This document shows positions 49,374 to 58,787 of a stretch of DNA of 64,000 bases, piece by piece. Origin of the DNA: Bifidobacterium asteroides (lineage in GTDB: Bacteria > Actinomycetota > Actinomycetes > Actinomycetales > Bifidobacteriaceae); NCBI RefSeq assembly GCF_009683175.1, contig NZ_WKKW01000004.1, positions 124,001 through 188,000 of the forward strand. The letters run 5' to 3'. The notes beneath the pieces were generated by a model. The model saw nothing but the letters and a program-made list of their open reading frames with translations. It was not told the origin of the DNA and searched no databases. The first letter of the stretch is position 1, and every line of letters starts with the position of its first letter. The translations under genes and the position numbers were made by a program.

Positions 49374-49586
49374 ATGCCCGACAGCTACAAGGAGCTCATC
49401 AAGAGCAATCCCGACGAGACCGAGATCAGAAGCTTCCTGGTGGACGGCGACCAGGTCTCCGTGACCCTGCGCATCCCCGACACCCTGCGCGACGCGGCGA
49501 AGGAGGAGGCGGCCCTGCGGGGCATGAGCTTCTCCGCCTTCGTGCGCACCTGCATGATCGAAGAGCTCGCGAAAAAGGGGGCATAG
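49374..49586 (+). CDS. ribbon-helix-helix-like small protein, first gene of defence operon
   Basis: 70 residues from the ATG at 49374, with GGGA 6 nt upstream. The second half VSVTLRIPDTLRDAAKEEAALRGMSFSAFVRTCMIEELAKKG reads as a ribbon-helix-helix (a beta strand followed by two helices), typical of antitoxins and small repressors. It ends 4 bp before the helicase GTG, so it is in the same transcript and may control it. Confidence 0.65.
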   Translation: MPDSYKELIKSNPDETEIRSFLVDGDQVSVTLRIPDTLRDAAKEEAALRGMSFSAFVRTCMIEELAKKGA

Positions 49587-49590
49587 AGGC

Positions 49591-52500
49591 GTGAAGTCGC
49601 TAAGCAACGTCGGCGCGGAGCGCCTGGGAGACGCCCTCGGCGAATCCATCGACGACGGCGCGAAGTTGTCGATAATCAGCTCGTATTTCACCGTGTTCGC
49701 CTACGGGGAGCTCAAAGAGGAGCTCTCCAAGGTCGACGAGGTGCGCTTCCTGTTCAGCGAGCCCACCTTCATCAAGCGCATGGCCGACTCGAAGGAGCCG
49801 CGCGAGTTCGAGGTAGCCCGCCGCGCGCGCGAGGTCGGCGTCGGCGGCTCGGGGCTCGAGCTCACGCTGCGCAACAACCTAAACCAACGCGCGCTCGCCC
49901 GCGAATGCGCCGAGTGGATCCGCGAGAAGGGCGTCTTCAAGTCCGCCAAGACGTCCGGCGCCATTCAGCCGGGCGGCACCTACGTGGTGGAGAACCCATC
50001 CGGCGACGACCACGCCTTCATGGGCGCCGCCGCGAACTTCACGCAGGAGGGCCTCGGCTACGAGCGCCGTCCGGGAACCGTGACCTGCGTGAGCCATTTC
50101 GAGAACGCGACCGAGGCCGTCGGCCTCAAGATGATGTTCGAGTCGGTCTGGGACAACCCTGCCATGGTCGAGGAGGTCACCGCGCAGGTGGCCGCCCAGG
50201 TCGAGACGCTCTACCGCGAGAACCCGCCCGAGTTCATCTATTTCCTGACCCTGTACCACCTGTTCCGCGACTTCATGGAGGACGACGAGGACAACGGCAT
50301 CCGCCCCGGCCTCAAGTTCGAGGAGTCCGTGGTCTGGAGCAAGCTCTACGACTTCCAGAAGGACGCCGTCGTGGGCGCCATCCGCAAGCTGGAGAAGTAC
50401 AAGGGCTGCATCATCGCCGACTCGGTGGGCCTGGGCAAGACCTACGAGGCGCTCGCCGTCATGAAGTACTACCAGGAGCGCAACGACCGCATCCTCGTGC
50501 TGTGCCCGAAGCGCCTGCGGGACAACTGGACCCTGTGGACGCAGGACAACGACGACCGCAACCCGCTGGCCGACGACCGCTTCAGCTACACGGTGCTCAA
50601 CCACACCGACCTGTCGCGCTACCACGGCATGAGCGGCGAGGTGGACCTCGAGCACCTGCGCTGGGGCCACTTCGACCTCCTCGTCATCGACGAGAGCCAC
50701 AACTTCAGGAACAAGAGCACCGACGCGGACAAGACCGACCGCTACACGCGCCTCATCGAGGACGTCATCAAGTCGGGCCAGCGCACGAAGGTGCTCATGC
50801 TCTCTGCCACCCCGGTGAACAACCGCCTGCTCGACCTGCGAAACCAGATCGAGCTCATCACCGAGGGAGACGACGCGTACCTCGCCGATACCGATGGCAT
50901 CCCGTCGATCACCCACGTGACGCGCGTCGCCCAGCAGAGGTTCAACGAGTGGAGCAAGCTCTCCGACTCCGAGCGCACGACCGAGAGCTTCGTGAACGCG
51001 GTGAACGCCGACTACTTCAAGCTGCTCGACGTGCTGACCATCGCGCGCAGCCGCAAGCACATCACGAAGTACTACGGCGCCGCGAGCGGTACCTTCCCGG
51101 CGCGCCGGCCGCCCCTGTCGTTTCAGACGCCCATTGACCTAGAAGGCGAGCTGCCGCCGATTGCCGTGCTCAACGACATGATCGCCCAGCTCACGTTCGC
51201 CCAGTACCAGGTGCTCTCCTACGTGCGCGCCGACCAGCGCCGCAAGTACGAGGACCGCTACGGGGACACGTGGGGCAAGGACTTCGAGAGCCAGGTCCAC
51301 CGCACGACGGCGGTGGCCAACCTCATGCGCGTCAACGTCCTCAAGCGCATGGAGTCCTCCGTGAACAGCTTCCGCATCACGCTGCGACGAATCCTCGACG
51401 GCTGCGTCGACCTGCGCGCGAGGCTCGACGCCGACGCGTCGGGGGTCGCCTACGGCACCGAGGGCCTCGAGGACGGGTTCGACGACGACGATGCCGAGGA
51501 GTTCGAGGCCGGCGGCAAGGTGCGAGTCGACCTGCGAGACGTCGACGCCCTGCGCCTGGGCCAGGACCTCGACTTCGACATCCAGGTGCTCCGGGCCCTG
51601 CTAACCTATGCCGACGCGGTGACGCCCGAGCGCGACGCCAAGCTCGTGAAGCTGCGCGACTTCATCGCGGGCAAGGTCAGCGAGCCGTACAACCCCGGCA
51701 ACCGCAAGGTGCTGGTGTTCAGCGCGTTCGCCGACACGACGGCGTACCTTTTCGAGCAGCTGGCGCCCTGGCTGAAGCGCGAGCTCGGAATCGAGTGCGC
51801 CGAGGTGGCGGGCAGCTCCAACCGGACCTACTCGCTGAAGCTTCCCAGGACCACCTTCGAGAACATCCTCGCGAGGTTCTCTCCCGTCTCAAAGGAGCTG
51901 CCGGAGAGCCAGCGGGAGCTCGGCGAGATCGACGTCGTCTTCGCGACGGACTGCATCTCCGAGGGCCAGAACCTGCAGGACTGCGACTGCCTGGTGAACT
52001 ACGACATCCACTGGAACCCCGTGCGTATCATCCAGCGCTTCGGCCGCATCGACCGCCTGGGATCGAAGAACTCCCAGATCCAGCTGGTCAACTTCTGGCC
52101 GGACATCGCGCTCGACGAGTACATCCAGCTCGAGGGCCGCGTGAAGGGGCGCATGGCGCTGCTCGACGCGTCGGCAACCGGCGAGGAGAACGTGCTGGAG
52201 GCCAAGGGCAATGGAGAGATGAACGACCTCAAGTACCGTCGCCGGCAGCTCCAGCAGCTCAAGAGCGAGGTGCTCGACCTCGAGGACATCTCGGGCGGCA
52301 TCTCGATCACGGATTTCGCCTTCGACGACTTCCGCGTGGAGCTCCAGCGCTACGCCAAGGAGCATCCCGGCGCGTTGGAGAACTCGCCGGCGGGACTGCA
52401 CGCCGTGGCCCCCATCCCCGACGAGCTTCGCAGCGACGTGAAGCCAGGCGTGGTCTTCTGCCTCAAGCAGAACGACGAGGGCAACGATCCCAGGGACACG

Positions 52501-52836
52501 AACCCTGTCTTCCCGTACTACGTGGTGTACGTGTCGGCCGACGGCGAGGTCATGACGAAGCACACCCAGCCCAAGCCGGCGCTCGACATCATGCGCGCCG
52601 TCTGCTCTGGGCATCCCGAGCCCATCGCTAAGCTGTGCCGCGAGTTCAACCGCGAGACCCGCGACGGGACGAGGATGGACGCCTACACCGACCTGCTTGA
52701 CGATGTCGTTGCGGCCATCACCGGAACGCAGCAGGACAAAGGCATCGAGAGCCTGTTCAGCCTGGGAGAGGTCGGCAGCGGCACCGTCATGGGCTTCAAC
52801 GACTACTCGTTGGTATGTTTCGCGGTGCTGCGATGA
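49591..52836 (+). CDS. SNF2-type helicase with N-terminal PLD-like domain
   Basis: 1081 residues. The N-terminus (about 1-170) has ISSYFTVFAYGELKEEL and EVRFLFSEPTF, characteristic of phospholipase-D-fold helicase-related proteins. The SF2 core has Walker A-type DSVGLGKT (residues 277-284), VIDESHNFRNKSTD (DEAH-like, from 367), SATPVNN (III), and motifs V-VI ATDCISEGQNLQDCD...RIIQRFGRIDRLGS near residue 790. GTG start. Such helicases accompany DUF4391 and methylase genes in defence islands. Likely a DNA translocase that works with the following genes against foreign DNA. Confidence 0.9.
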   Translation: MKSLSNVGAERLGDALGESIDDGAKLSIISSYFTVFAYGELKEELSKVDEVRFLFSEPTFIKRMADSKEPREFEVARRAREVGVGGSGLELTLRNNLNQRALARECAEWIREKGVFKSAKTSGAIQPGGTYVVENPSGDDHAFMGAAANFTQEGLGYERRPGTVTCVSHFENATEAVGLKMMFESVWDNPAMVEEVTAQVAAQVETLYRENPPEFIYFLTLYHLFRDFMEDDEDNGIRPGLKFEESVVWSKLYDFQKDAVVGAIRKLEKYKGCIIADSVGLGKTYEALAVMKYYQERNDRILVLCPKRLRDNWTLWTQDNDDRNPLADDRFSYTVLNHTDLSRYHGMSGEVDLEHLRWGHFDLLVIDESHNFRNKSTDADKTDRYTRLIEDVIKSGQRTKVLMLSATPVNNRLLDLRNQIELITEGDDAYLADTDGIPSITHVTRVAQQRFNEWSKLSDSERTTESFVNAVNADYFKLLDVLTIARSRKHITKYYGAASGTFPARRPPLSFQTPIDLEGELPPIAVLNDMIAQLTFAQYQVLSYVRADQRRKYEDRYGDTWGKDFESQVHRTTAVANLMRVNVLKRMESSVNSFRITLRRILDGCVDLRARLDADASGVAYGTEGLEDGFDDDDAEEFEAGGKVRVDLRDVDALRLGQDLDFDIQVLRALLTYADAVTPERDAKLVKLRDFIAGKVSEPYNPGNRKVLVFSAFADTTAYLFEQLAPWLKRELGIECAEVAGSSNRTYSLKLPRTTFENILARFSPVSKELPESQRELGEIDVVFATDCISEGQNLQDCDCLVNYDIHWNPVRIIQRFGRIDRLGSKNSQIQLVNFWPDIALDEYIQLEGRVKGRMALLDASATGEENVLEAKGNGEMNDLKYRRRQLQQLKSEVLDLEDISGGISITDFAFDDFRVELQRYAKEHPGALENSPAGLHAVAPIPDELRSDVKPGVVFCLKQNDEGNDPRDTNPVFPYYVVYVSADGEVMTKHTQPKPALDIMRAVCSGHPEPIAKLCREFNRETRDGTRMDAYTDLLDDVVAAITGTQQDKGIESLFSLGEVGSGTVMGFNDYSLVCFAVLR

Positions 52837-53615
52837 GCGGCATCGACTGGAACGGAATCCTGCGCCTGCCCGAAGCGGCGCTCGCGGGATGCCGCCGCAT
52901 TCCCAAGACGGTGCTCGTCAAGCAGGCCATGCTCACCAAGACCGAGCAGAAGAGGCTCGACAAGGTCGCGCGCCTCGAGCACTTCGCCACGGTCCAGAAG
53001 TCCACGACGCGCATCCCGCCGTACGAGGACGACGAGCGCAACGTGCAGAGCGTCGTCTTCCTCCGTTGCGAGATGACAGCCGGGACCATGGCGGTGGCCG
53101 AGGTGGCGGAGCTCGTGCACAAGTGCTTCCCGAACCCGACGGTGCTCCTGGTCGAGGCGGGCGGCTGCGCGTGCATATCGGTCGCCCTCACGCGGAGGAG
53201 CCAGGCCGAGCAGGGCGCGACGGTCGTCGACCGAGTCGAGTCGACGGGCGCGTTCGATCCTGGCCGTTCAGAATACGCGGACTTCCTAGGCGCGCTGGCA
53301 TTCGGGCGGCTCTCGCAGGGCGACCTCTGGGAGTACCTGGTCGACCTGTCGCGCACCGTAGCGCTGTCCCGCGCGATTGGCGGCCTGGGGTTCTACCCCG
53401 TATGCCCCGCTCGAGACCGGGAAAAGCTGATCGCCCTCACGTCGCGCTACGATGAGATGGGAGCCTCCGTCAAGCGGCTGAAGGAGCAGCGGCGGTCGAA
53501 GGACATAACGCTCAACGAGTCCGCGAAGCTGAGGATGGAAATGAAGGAAGAGGAGCGACGCCTGAGGGCGGTCGCCGATGAGATAAAGGAGATCTGCAAT
53601 GGCCGTTCTAGATGA
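52833..53615 (+). CDS. DUF4391 protein
   Basis: 260 residues. Seen: the DUF4391 pattern WNGILRLPEAALAGCRRIPKTVLVKQ, then QKSTTRIPPYEDDERNVQSVVFLRCEM and WEYLVDLSRTVALSRAI; the C-terminal third is a charged coiled coil. The ATG at 52833 overlaps the helicase stop (ATGA); an in-frame ATG 18 nt earlier is less likely. Function unknown. DUF4391 genes are regularly neighbours of helicase/methylase defence operons, so it is inferred to be a component here. Confidence 0.85.
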   Translation: MSGIDWNGILRLPEAALAGCRRIPKTVLVKQAMLTKTEQKRLDKVARLEHFATVQKSTTRIPPYEDDERNVQSVVFLRCEMTAGTMAVAEVAELVHKCFPNPTVLLVEAGGCACISVALTRRSQAEQGATVVDRVESTGAFDPGRSEYADFLGALAFGRLSQGDLWEYLVDLSRTVALSRAIGGLGFYPVCPARDREKLIALTSRYDEMGASVKRLKEQRRSKDITLNESAKLRMEMKEEERRLRAVADEIKEICNGRSR

Positions 53616-54393
53616 GTATATTTTGCGAGCGGCGCGCCTTTTGAGTGATGCTGCAGATGAGGATGTTGATGCGCTCTGCCGTGAAATCATGCAGGTCTTC
53701 GACCTCGACTACACTAACCCCGAGGCTTTAAAATATATCAATTCCTCAAGCTCATTTCGCTACTCGAAAAGCGACCTAGGGATGATTCTCCAGAAGCTGC
53801 GCCTAAAGCGGGAAGACTCAGACGACAAAGCGTTCGGTGCCGCATTCTGCGCAACTATAACGCAGCATATCAGGAGACTGGAGCAAGCTCTTGAAGAGGG
53901 CGTGAAAGACGACGAGCTCAAAGCCGTATACGACTCAATCGACTACGTCTACGCAAACGCGAGGGGCTACGACTCCTACACGGACGGACTAGCCTCCTAT
54001 TCCTATGGGTCTTCCAATCGCAATGATTTCAACGATGAACAGACGCAACTACGTATCGACAAACTGAAGCATTTCCGTGATGAGGAGCTCCGTAAGCTGA
54101 AAATCGCCGAAGCGCAGGGCGCTAGCGTCAGCCTCACGGCATCCGCCACGAGCAACGTACAGGTCACGTTAGAGGCAACCTTTGAACAGATTGACAAATT
54201 GCCAGAGACAACGCTTTCCGATGACGAGAAGACGCTGCTCAAAGGGATGATGGGCGATCTCAACACAAAAGATAAAAGCAAACGGGGCAGCAAGCTTGAC
54301 AAACTCCTGAGCTGGCTTGCCGGCAAGGGCACCGACGTTTTTATTGCCGCCATGCCCTACATAGTTCAACTAATCAAATCTCAACTTTCCTAG
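53599..54393 (+). CDS. unassigned protein of the defence operon
   Basis: 264 residues, overlapping DUF4391 by 17 nt and ending 11 bp before mod. The first half is helical (ILRAARLLSDAADEDVDALCREIMQVF, DLGMILQKLRLKRED). The middle is Ser/Tyr/Asn rich (DSYTDGLASYSYGSSN). A beta-like part VSLTASATSNVQVTLEATFEQI follows. The end has a hydrophobic helix (FIAAMPYIVQLIKSQL). I do not recognise a family. The strict packing argues that it is part of the system, not a passenger. Base composition is less GC-rich than the flanking genes. Confidence 0.75.
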   Translation: MAVLDEYILRAARLLSDAADEDVDALCREIMQVFDLDYTNPEALKYINSSSSFRYSKSDLGMILQKLRLKREDSDDKAFGAAFCATITQHIRRLEQALEEGVKDDELKAVYDSIDYVYANARGYDSYTDGLASYSYGSSNRNDFNDEQTQLRIDKLKHFRDEELRKLKIAEAQGASVSLTASATSNVQVTLEATFEQIDKLPETTLSDDEKTLLKGMMGDLNTKDKSKRGSKLDKLLSWLAGKGTDVFIAAMPYIVQLIKSQLS

Positions 54394-54404
54394 GAGGAGA
54401 CCTC

Positions 54405-55616
54405 ATGGGCGAGATAGAAAAGATGACTCTTGAATCGGAGAGTCTTATTGACGACCGCCTGAATAAGCTCAAGGAGCTGATGCCCGAAGTGTTCTCCGAG
54501 AGCGGAATCGACTTCGACAAACTGCGGCTGGAGCTTGGCGACGAGGTAGACGAGGGCCTGGAGCGCTATGCGTTCACGTGGCCCGGCAAGGCCGATGCCA
54601 TCCGCCAGTCGCAGATGTCCAGCACTGCTACTTTGCGTCCCCGTATCGAGAAAAGCCGCAGCCGCGATGGAGAGGATGGGTCCTTCGACTCGGACAACAT
54701 TTATATCGAAGGCGACAATCTCGAGGTGCTGAAGCTCCTACAGCGCGGCTACCACGGCAAGGTCAAGATGATCTACATCGACCCACCCTACAACACGGGT
54801 CACGACTTTGTCTACAAGGACAATTTCGGCAACTCTGTCGATAACTATAAGGAGCAGGCGGGACTCGCCGGCCAGTCCAACGCCGACACAAGTGGCCGCT
54901 ACCATAGCGACTGGTGCTCGATGATGTACCCTAGGTTGAGACTGGCTCGAGAGCTCCTAACCGACGATGGCGTCATTTTCATTTCGATTGACGATAACGA
55001 AGACCGCAATTTGCGCATCCTCTGTGACGAGGTGTTCGGAGAGGCAAATTTCGTTTCTCAGCTAATCTGGGAACGAGCTTACTCGCCCAAGAATGACGCC
55101 AAATACGTTTCAAATAGCCATGATTATGTTCTCGTATACGCCAAATCCATTGAGCGCTTTGTGATTGGACGCCTGCCGAGAACAGACGAGGCAAACGCCC
55201 GCTACAAGAATCCAGACAACGACCCTCGAGGCGTTTGGAAGCCAAGCGACCTCAGTGTAAAGACTTACAGCCCAGATTCCGACTATCCAATCACAACGCC
55301 CTCGGGGCGTGTTGTAGAGCCTCCAGCAGGACGCTGCTGGAGGCTCTCGCGAAACGCGTTTCGCGAGAGACTCCAGGATAACCGCATTTGGTTTGGCCCA
55401 AACGGCGACAGCGTCCCTTGCATCAAGCGTTTCCTAACAGAGCTCAAATATGATGGAATGGCTCCAACTTCAATCATGTTTTACAAAGAAGTGGGTCACA
55501 GCCAGGAAGGCGCCAAGGAGCTCGTATCTCTATTTGACGGAAAGGGCTATTTCGATGGACCGAAACCGACGAAACTACTTCAGCGCCTGATAACCCTTGC
55601 GAATCTGCTAATGTGC
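54405..55616 (+). pseudogene. mod: type III modification methylase (mod), N-terminal piece
   Basis: About 400 residues of a beta-class adenine-N6 methyltransferase, preceded by AGGAGG. Seen: NIYIEGDNLEVLKLLQ, the catalytic DPPY motif YIDPPYNTGHDFVYKDNF near residue 127, IFISIDDNEDRNLRILCDEVFGEANFV, and the target-recognition part ending PPAGRCW...NRIWFG. In the intact gene the SAM-binding FxGxG motif follows; here the frame instead runs into inserted DNA and stops at 55640. The rest continues at about 58983. The split gene cannot make a working methylase. Confidence 0.9.
55317..55370. repeat. two adjacent strong hairpins inside mod
   Basis: First: 14-bp arms AGAGCCTCCAGCAG / CTGCTGGAGGCTCT with a 4-nt loop (55317-55348). 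Second: a 26-bp perfect palindrome (55345-55370) overlapping it by 4 bp, beginning CTCTCGCGAAACG. Both are coding (the PPAGRCWRLSRNAFRERL stretch of Mod). In mRNA or single strands they would form very stable adjacent stems. Confidence 0.8.
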
Positions 55617-55693
55617 GATAAAGAAGTAATAGAAGTGTAAAAAATTTTGCCGTTCCTATCCGGCACTTAGGGCTGTGTCGGATAGGTCAGGCG

Positions 55694-56296
55694 TTAGGCT
55701 TCCGGCAAGTCTATCTTGCCGACAAAGCTGTAATAAATCTCAATGTCCTGCCTGCGGGTGCCGTTCTCGTCATAGCTGCACTCATGCACGACGATTTTCT
55801 CAATCATTTCCCGCAAGAGGGTGGGGGTCAATTCTTCAAAAGCAAGGTGCTTTCTCACAATCCCCATGAATTTCTCGGCGTTGACGGTGGCGGCCTGCGA
55901 CTTGGAAAGTTCCTCCTGCAAAGCGGCAGCCCGGTCTTTCAGTTCCCGCTGCTCCTGCTCATAGTCCGCCGACAGCTCCATGAAACGCTCGTCGCTGATT
56001 TTGCCGCTTACATTGTCCTCATACAGCCGCTTGATAATGCGGTTCACTTCGGCAATGCGTGTCTGGGCCTGTTCAAGCTGCTTCGTGGCTGCGGCGGTCT
56101 TTCTCTTGCCGCCGATTTCGTTCTGCTGGATGAGCAGCTTTACAAAGCGGCTCTCATGCCTGGCGGCGTATTCCGTCACTTGCCGGAGATTGGAAAGCAC
56201 GCCCGCCGTCAAAAGGTCGGTGCGGATAAAGTGTGCCGTACAGTCACGGGTACGCTTCTTGTAGCTGCCGCAGATATAACAGTCCTGCTTGCGGTT
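55694..56296 (-). pseudogene. large serine recombinase, C-terminal fragment
   Basis: About 200 residues preceded in frame by a stop (56297). Seen: a zinc-ribbon remnant CYICGSYKKRTRDCTAHFIR, a coiled coil (TKQLEQAQTRIAEVNRIIKRLYEDNVSGKISDERFMELSADYEQEQ) and the terminal EIYYSFVGKIDL, the pattern of TnpX/TndX-type recombinases of Firmicutes conjugative elements. The catalytic serine domain is missing, so it is inactive. It lies downstream of tet(W), on the same strand. Confidence 0.85.
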
Positions 56297-56400
56297 CTAT
56301 TCGTCTGTTCCTGGTTCAAAATAGTTTCTCCTCTCTGATACTGATTTTATCAATGATATTTCGCAATAGCCAGCAATGAACGCTTGCATTGCGCAAGACG

Positions 56401-58320
56401 TTACATTATCTTCTGAAACATATAGCGCACCTTGTCCAGGCGGCTGTTTGGACGGCGGGGCTGGATGACTGGCTTGCCGACAGCGGCCTGATACCCTTTC
56501 AGTTCTGTAAGGCATACGCTCTGCCCGTTGGTGTAAAAGGCCAGATCAGTACGGTATGCCTGTATACAGCGGGCGGGAATCTCGCCAGTAAAGACAACTT
56601 CATCCTTTTTTACCTGGACCGTTTCGATGGTGGCACAGTATTTCGGTGCATCATGATAAGCCCTGGAAAGATATTCCCGGGGCGCATAGAGGGTGAAGGA
56701 GAGATAAGGTTCCAGCAGTTGCGTCCCTGATTCCTTCAATGCCTGTTCCAATACAATCGGGGCCAATGAGCGGAAGTCCGCCGGCGTGCTGACCGGACTG
56801 TAATAAAGCCCGTATTCAAAGCAAATCTTACAGTCCGTTACGTTCCAGCCGAACAAGCCCTGCTCCAGCCCGTAACGGATACCATCCCTGACAGCGTTTT
56901 GAAAACTCTGGTTCAAGTATCCCAGCGAAACCCGGCTCTCGTATTGTACACCGGAGCCAAGCGGGAGTGGTGTAACAGACAGTCCGATGGATGCCCAAAA
57001 CGGGTTGGGCGGCACCTCGATATGGATGGTGTGGCTGGCTGCTTTGAGCGGCCGCTCCATATAAATGACGGTGGGTTCCTTTACCACTGTTTCAAGCTTG
57101 TATTTTTCCGACAGCAAAGCGGAAACAACCTCCAACTGCACCCGGCCCAAAAAAGAAAGAATGATCTCATGGGTGATGGAATCCACCTCGCAGCGCAAAA
57201 GCGGGTCAGTATCCGCAAGTTGCGTAAGAGCGTCCAGCAGCCGTTCTCTTTGCGCTGCCGTTTTCGGCGCAATCGACGTCCGCAGCATGGGGAGGGGGTC
57301 CTCACGCCACCTTTTACGAGGGAGCCGGGTTGGGTCCCCTAATACATCGTTTAACCTCACGCTGTCGCTGGGAAGGATAACAATTTCACCCGGATAAGCG
57401 GTGTCTGTCCGAACAATTTCCCCTTTGGATGGAATACGCATCTCTGTGATTTTCAGCTTTTCTCTCCCGGCCAGGGCCACCGTATCCCGCAGGCGCAGCG
57501 TTCCGCTGTATAGCCGTAGATAGACACGCCGCTGGCCGCAATCTGTATACTCCACCTTGAAAACGCTGCCGCATAGGGCGGCGCTCCCCTGTTCCCCAAT
57601 CGGTTGGAACAGCCCTGTCACCGCATCCATCAACGGTTGAATGCCAAGGCCCTTTTTGGCGCTGCCATAATAGACCGGGAACAGGGAGGCGTCTTGAACC
57701 CGCCGCTGTTCCTCCCGCACAAGTTTTTCCCGGCTGATTGGTTCTCCTGCGATATACTTTTCCAATAATTTATCGTTATTTTCGATGACCGCATCCCATG
57801 CTTCTATGTCGGTATTTTCCTCCAGGACTATTTCCGGGGACAGCGACACCGTCTGCTTGATGATAATATCGGCGGAGAGCTTATCCCGAACAGACTGAAC
57901 CACGCTCTGCAAATCAACGCCAGCCTGGTCGATCTTGTTGATAAAGATAACGGTGGGAATGTTCATTTTCCGCAGGGCATGGAACAGAATACGGGTCTGG
58001 GCCTGCACGCCATCTTTAGCGGAGATCACCAAGATGGCCCCATCTAAAACAGCCAAAGAGCGGTACACCTCCGCCAAAAAATCCATGTGGCCGGGCGTAT
58101 CCACAATGTTGACTTTACATCTGTGCCACTGGAAGGAAGTGACTGCCGCTTGAATGGTAATCCCACGCTGCCGCTCCAAAAACATGGTGTCCGTCCTCGT
58201 TGTCCCTTTTTCGACGCTCCCCGGTTCTGAAATGGCTCCGCTGGCATATAGCAGGCTCTCCGTCAAGGTCGTCTTTCCAGCGTCTACATGGGCAAGAATT
58301 CCAATATTGATTATTTTCAT
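56401..58320 (-). CDS. tet(W): tetracycline resistance ribosomal protection protein Tet(W)
   Basis: 639-residue EF-G-like GTPase that removes tetracycline from the ribosome. Seen: G1 [31 protein letters not shown] (G2), DTPGHMDF (G3), NKIDQAG (G4), and the C-terminal domain IV loop region up to [18 protein letters not shown]. Length and sequence agree with tet(W); the few residue differences from the common allele that I recall do not alter the assignment. The ATG at 58320 follows the attenuation leader. It is AT-richer than the surrounding genes, consistent with a Firmicutes origin. Confidence 0.97.
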   Translation of the reverse strand: MKIINIGILAHVDAGKTTLTESLLYASGAISEPGSVEKGTTRTDTMFLERQRGITIQAAVTSFQWHRCKVNIVDTPGHMDFLAEVYRSLAVLDGAILVISAKDGVQAQTRILFHALRKMNIPTVIFINKIDQAGVDLQSVVQSVRDKLSADIIIKQTVSLSPEIVLEENTDIEAWDAVIENNDKLLEKYIAGEPISREKLVREEQRRVQDASLFPVYYGSAKKGLGIQPLMDAVTGLFQPIGEQGSAALCGSVFKVEYTDCGQRRVYLRLYSGTLRLRDTVALAGREKLKITEMRIPSKGEIVRTDTAYPGEIVILPSDSVRLNDVLGDPTRLPRKRWREDPLPMLRTSIAPKTAAQRERLLDALTQLADTDPLLRCEVDSITHEIILSFLGRVQLEVVSALLSEKYKLETVVKEPTVIYMERPLKAASHTIHIEVPPNPFWASIGLSVTPLPLGSGVQYESRVSLGYLNQSFQNAVRDGIRYGLEQGLFGWNVTDCKICFEYGLYYSPVSTPADFRSLAPIVLEQALKESGTQLLEPYLSFTLYAPREYLSRAYHDAPKYCATIETVQVKKDEVVFTGEIPARCIQAYRTDLAFYTNGQSVCLTELKGYQAAVGKPVIQPRRPNSRLDKVRYMFQKIM

Positions 58321-58350
58321 GTGATTGTCCTCCCTTTACTGCCCCGAAGG

Positions 58351-58392
58351 GCATAAAAATCCCCAGCAGTAAAATACTTTTACCACTGGGGA
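58351..58392 (-). terminator. leader terminator (attenuator) before tet(W)
   Basis: Minus-strand hairpin with 14-bp arms (12 paired, CCCCAGTGGTAAAA/TTTTACTGCTGGGG) and a run of T just after it, 31 bp upstream of the tet(W) start. It would stop transcription before tet(W) unless the leader adopts an alternative fold. Confidence 0.8.
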
Positions 58393-58478
58393 TGATAATT
58401 TGCGGACATACACATATGCAGCATACACCTGTTTGTGAGTGCTGTTTTTGGGGATATGTCAAAATTGATAAGGCAAAA

Positions 58479-58575
58479 GTATTCTTAAATTGGGTACAAA
58501 AAACTAAGCCCCTACAAAATGGACTATCATAATCCTTTGTTCCCACTATTTGATTATAGTTTTATTTAAGAATAC
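58479..58575 (-). promoter_or_regulatory. anti-terminator repeat pair in the tet(W) leader
   Basis: GTATTCTTAA (58479-58488) and TTAAGAATAC (58566-58575) are exact reverse complements, one inside the leader peptide frame and one before the attenuator. They can pair and compete with or delay the terminator, as in tet(M)-type attenuation. Regulation by tetracycline-slowed ribosomes is inferred from that family. Confidence 0.6.
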
Positions 58576-58585
58576 CTTGCCGCAT
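58562..58585 (-). CDS. tet(W) leader peptide
   Basis: Seven-codon frame MRQGILK with AAGGAG 8 nt before the ATG. It overlaps the anti-terminator arm at 58566-58575. A translating ribosome here would couple drug-induced stalling or uncoupling to read-through of the attenuator. Confidence 0.72.
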   Translation of the reverse strand: MRQGILK

Positions 58586-58614
58586 ATTTTTTACTCCTTT
58601 TCTGGACTTGAATT

Positions 58615-58643
58615 ATTATATCACATCAGTTTTAGGAAAACAA
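58615..58643 (-). promoter_or_regulatory. tet(W) promoter
   Basis: On the minus strand: -35 TTGTTT (58638-58643), 17-bp spacer, -10 TATAAT (58615-58620), about 30 bp before the leader peptide start. Confidence 0.75.
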
Positions 58644-58682
58644 GTATCTAAAAGAAATTTTTCTTCCCCTTATATGTAACAA

Positions 58683-58787
58683 TCATACCGGCTTCCTAAC
58701 GTTCAGAATGGTTTCTACTGTCTGCTGCGGTGTTTGGTTGGAATTGTCCAGCCAAAAGCCGATCCGTGGTGTTGTCTGCATTTTACT
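58683..58787 (-). pseudogene. C-terminal fragment of a P-loop kinase/zeta-toxin-like gene
   Basis: Minus-strand frame ending at TGA 58683 reads TTPRIGFWLDNSNQTPQQTVETILNVRKPV, the style of the C-terminus of small AAA/zeta-type kinases (a ...DNS/DTS...ET... tail). The N-terminus with its P-loop is absent. It lies immediately upstream of the tet(W) promoter and is probably scar tissue of the donor element. Confidence 0.45.

Noticed and set aside
49879-51060. Long minus-strand open frame across the helicase
   Set aside because: Val/Leu/His/Glu-rich shadow of a GC-rich coding strand; the plus-strand helicase has full motifs.
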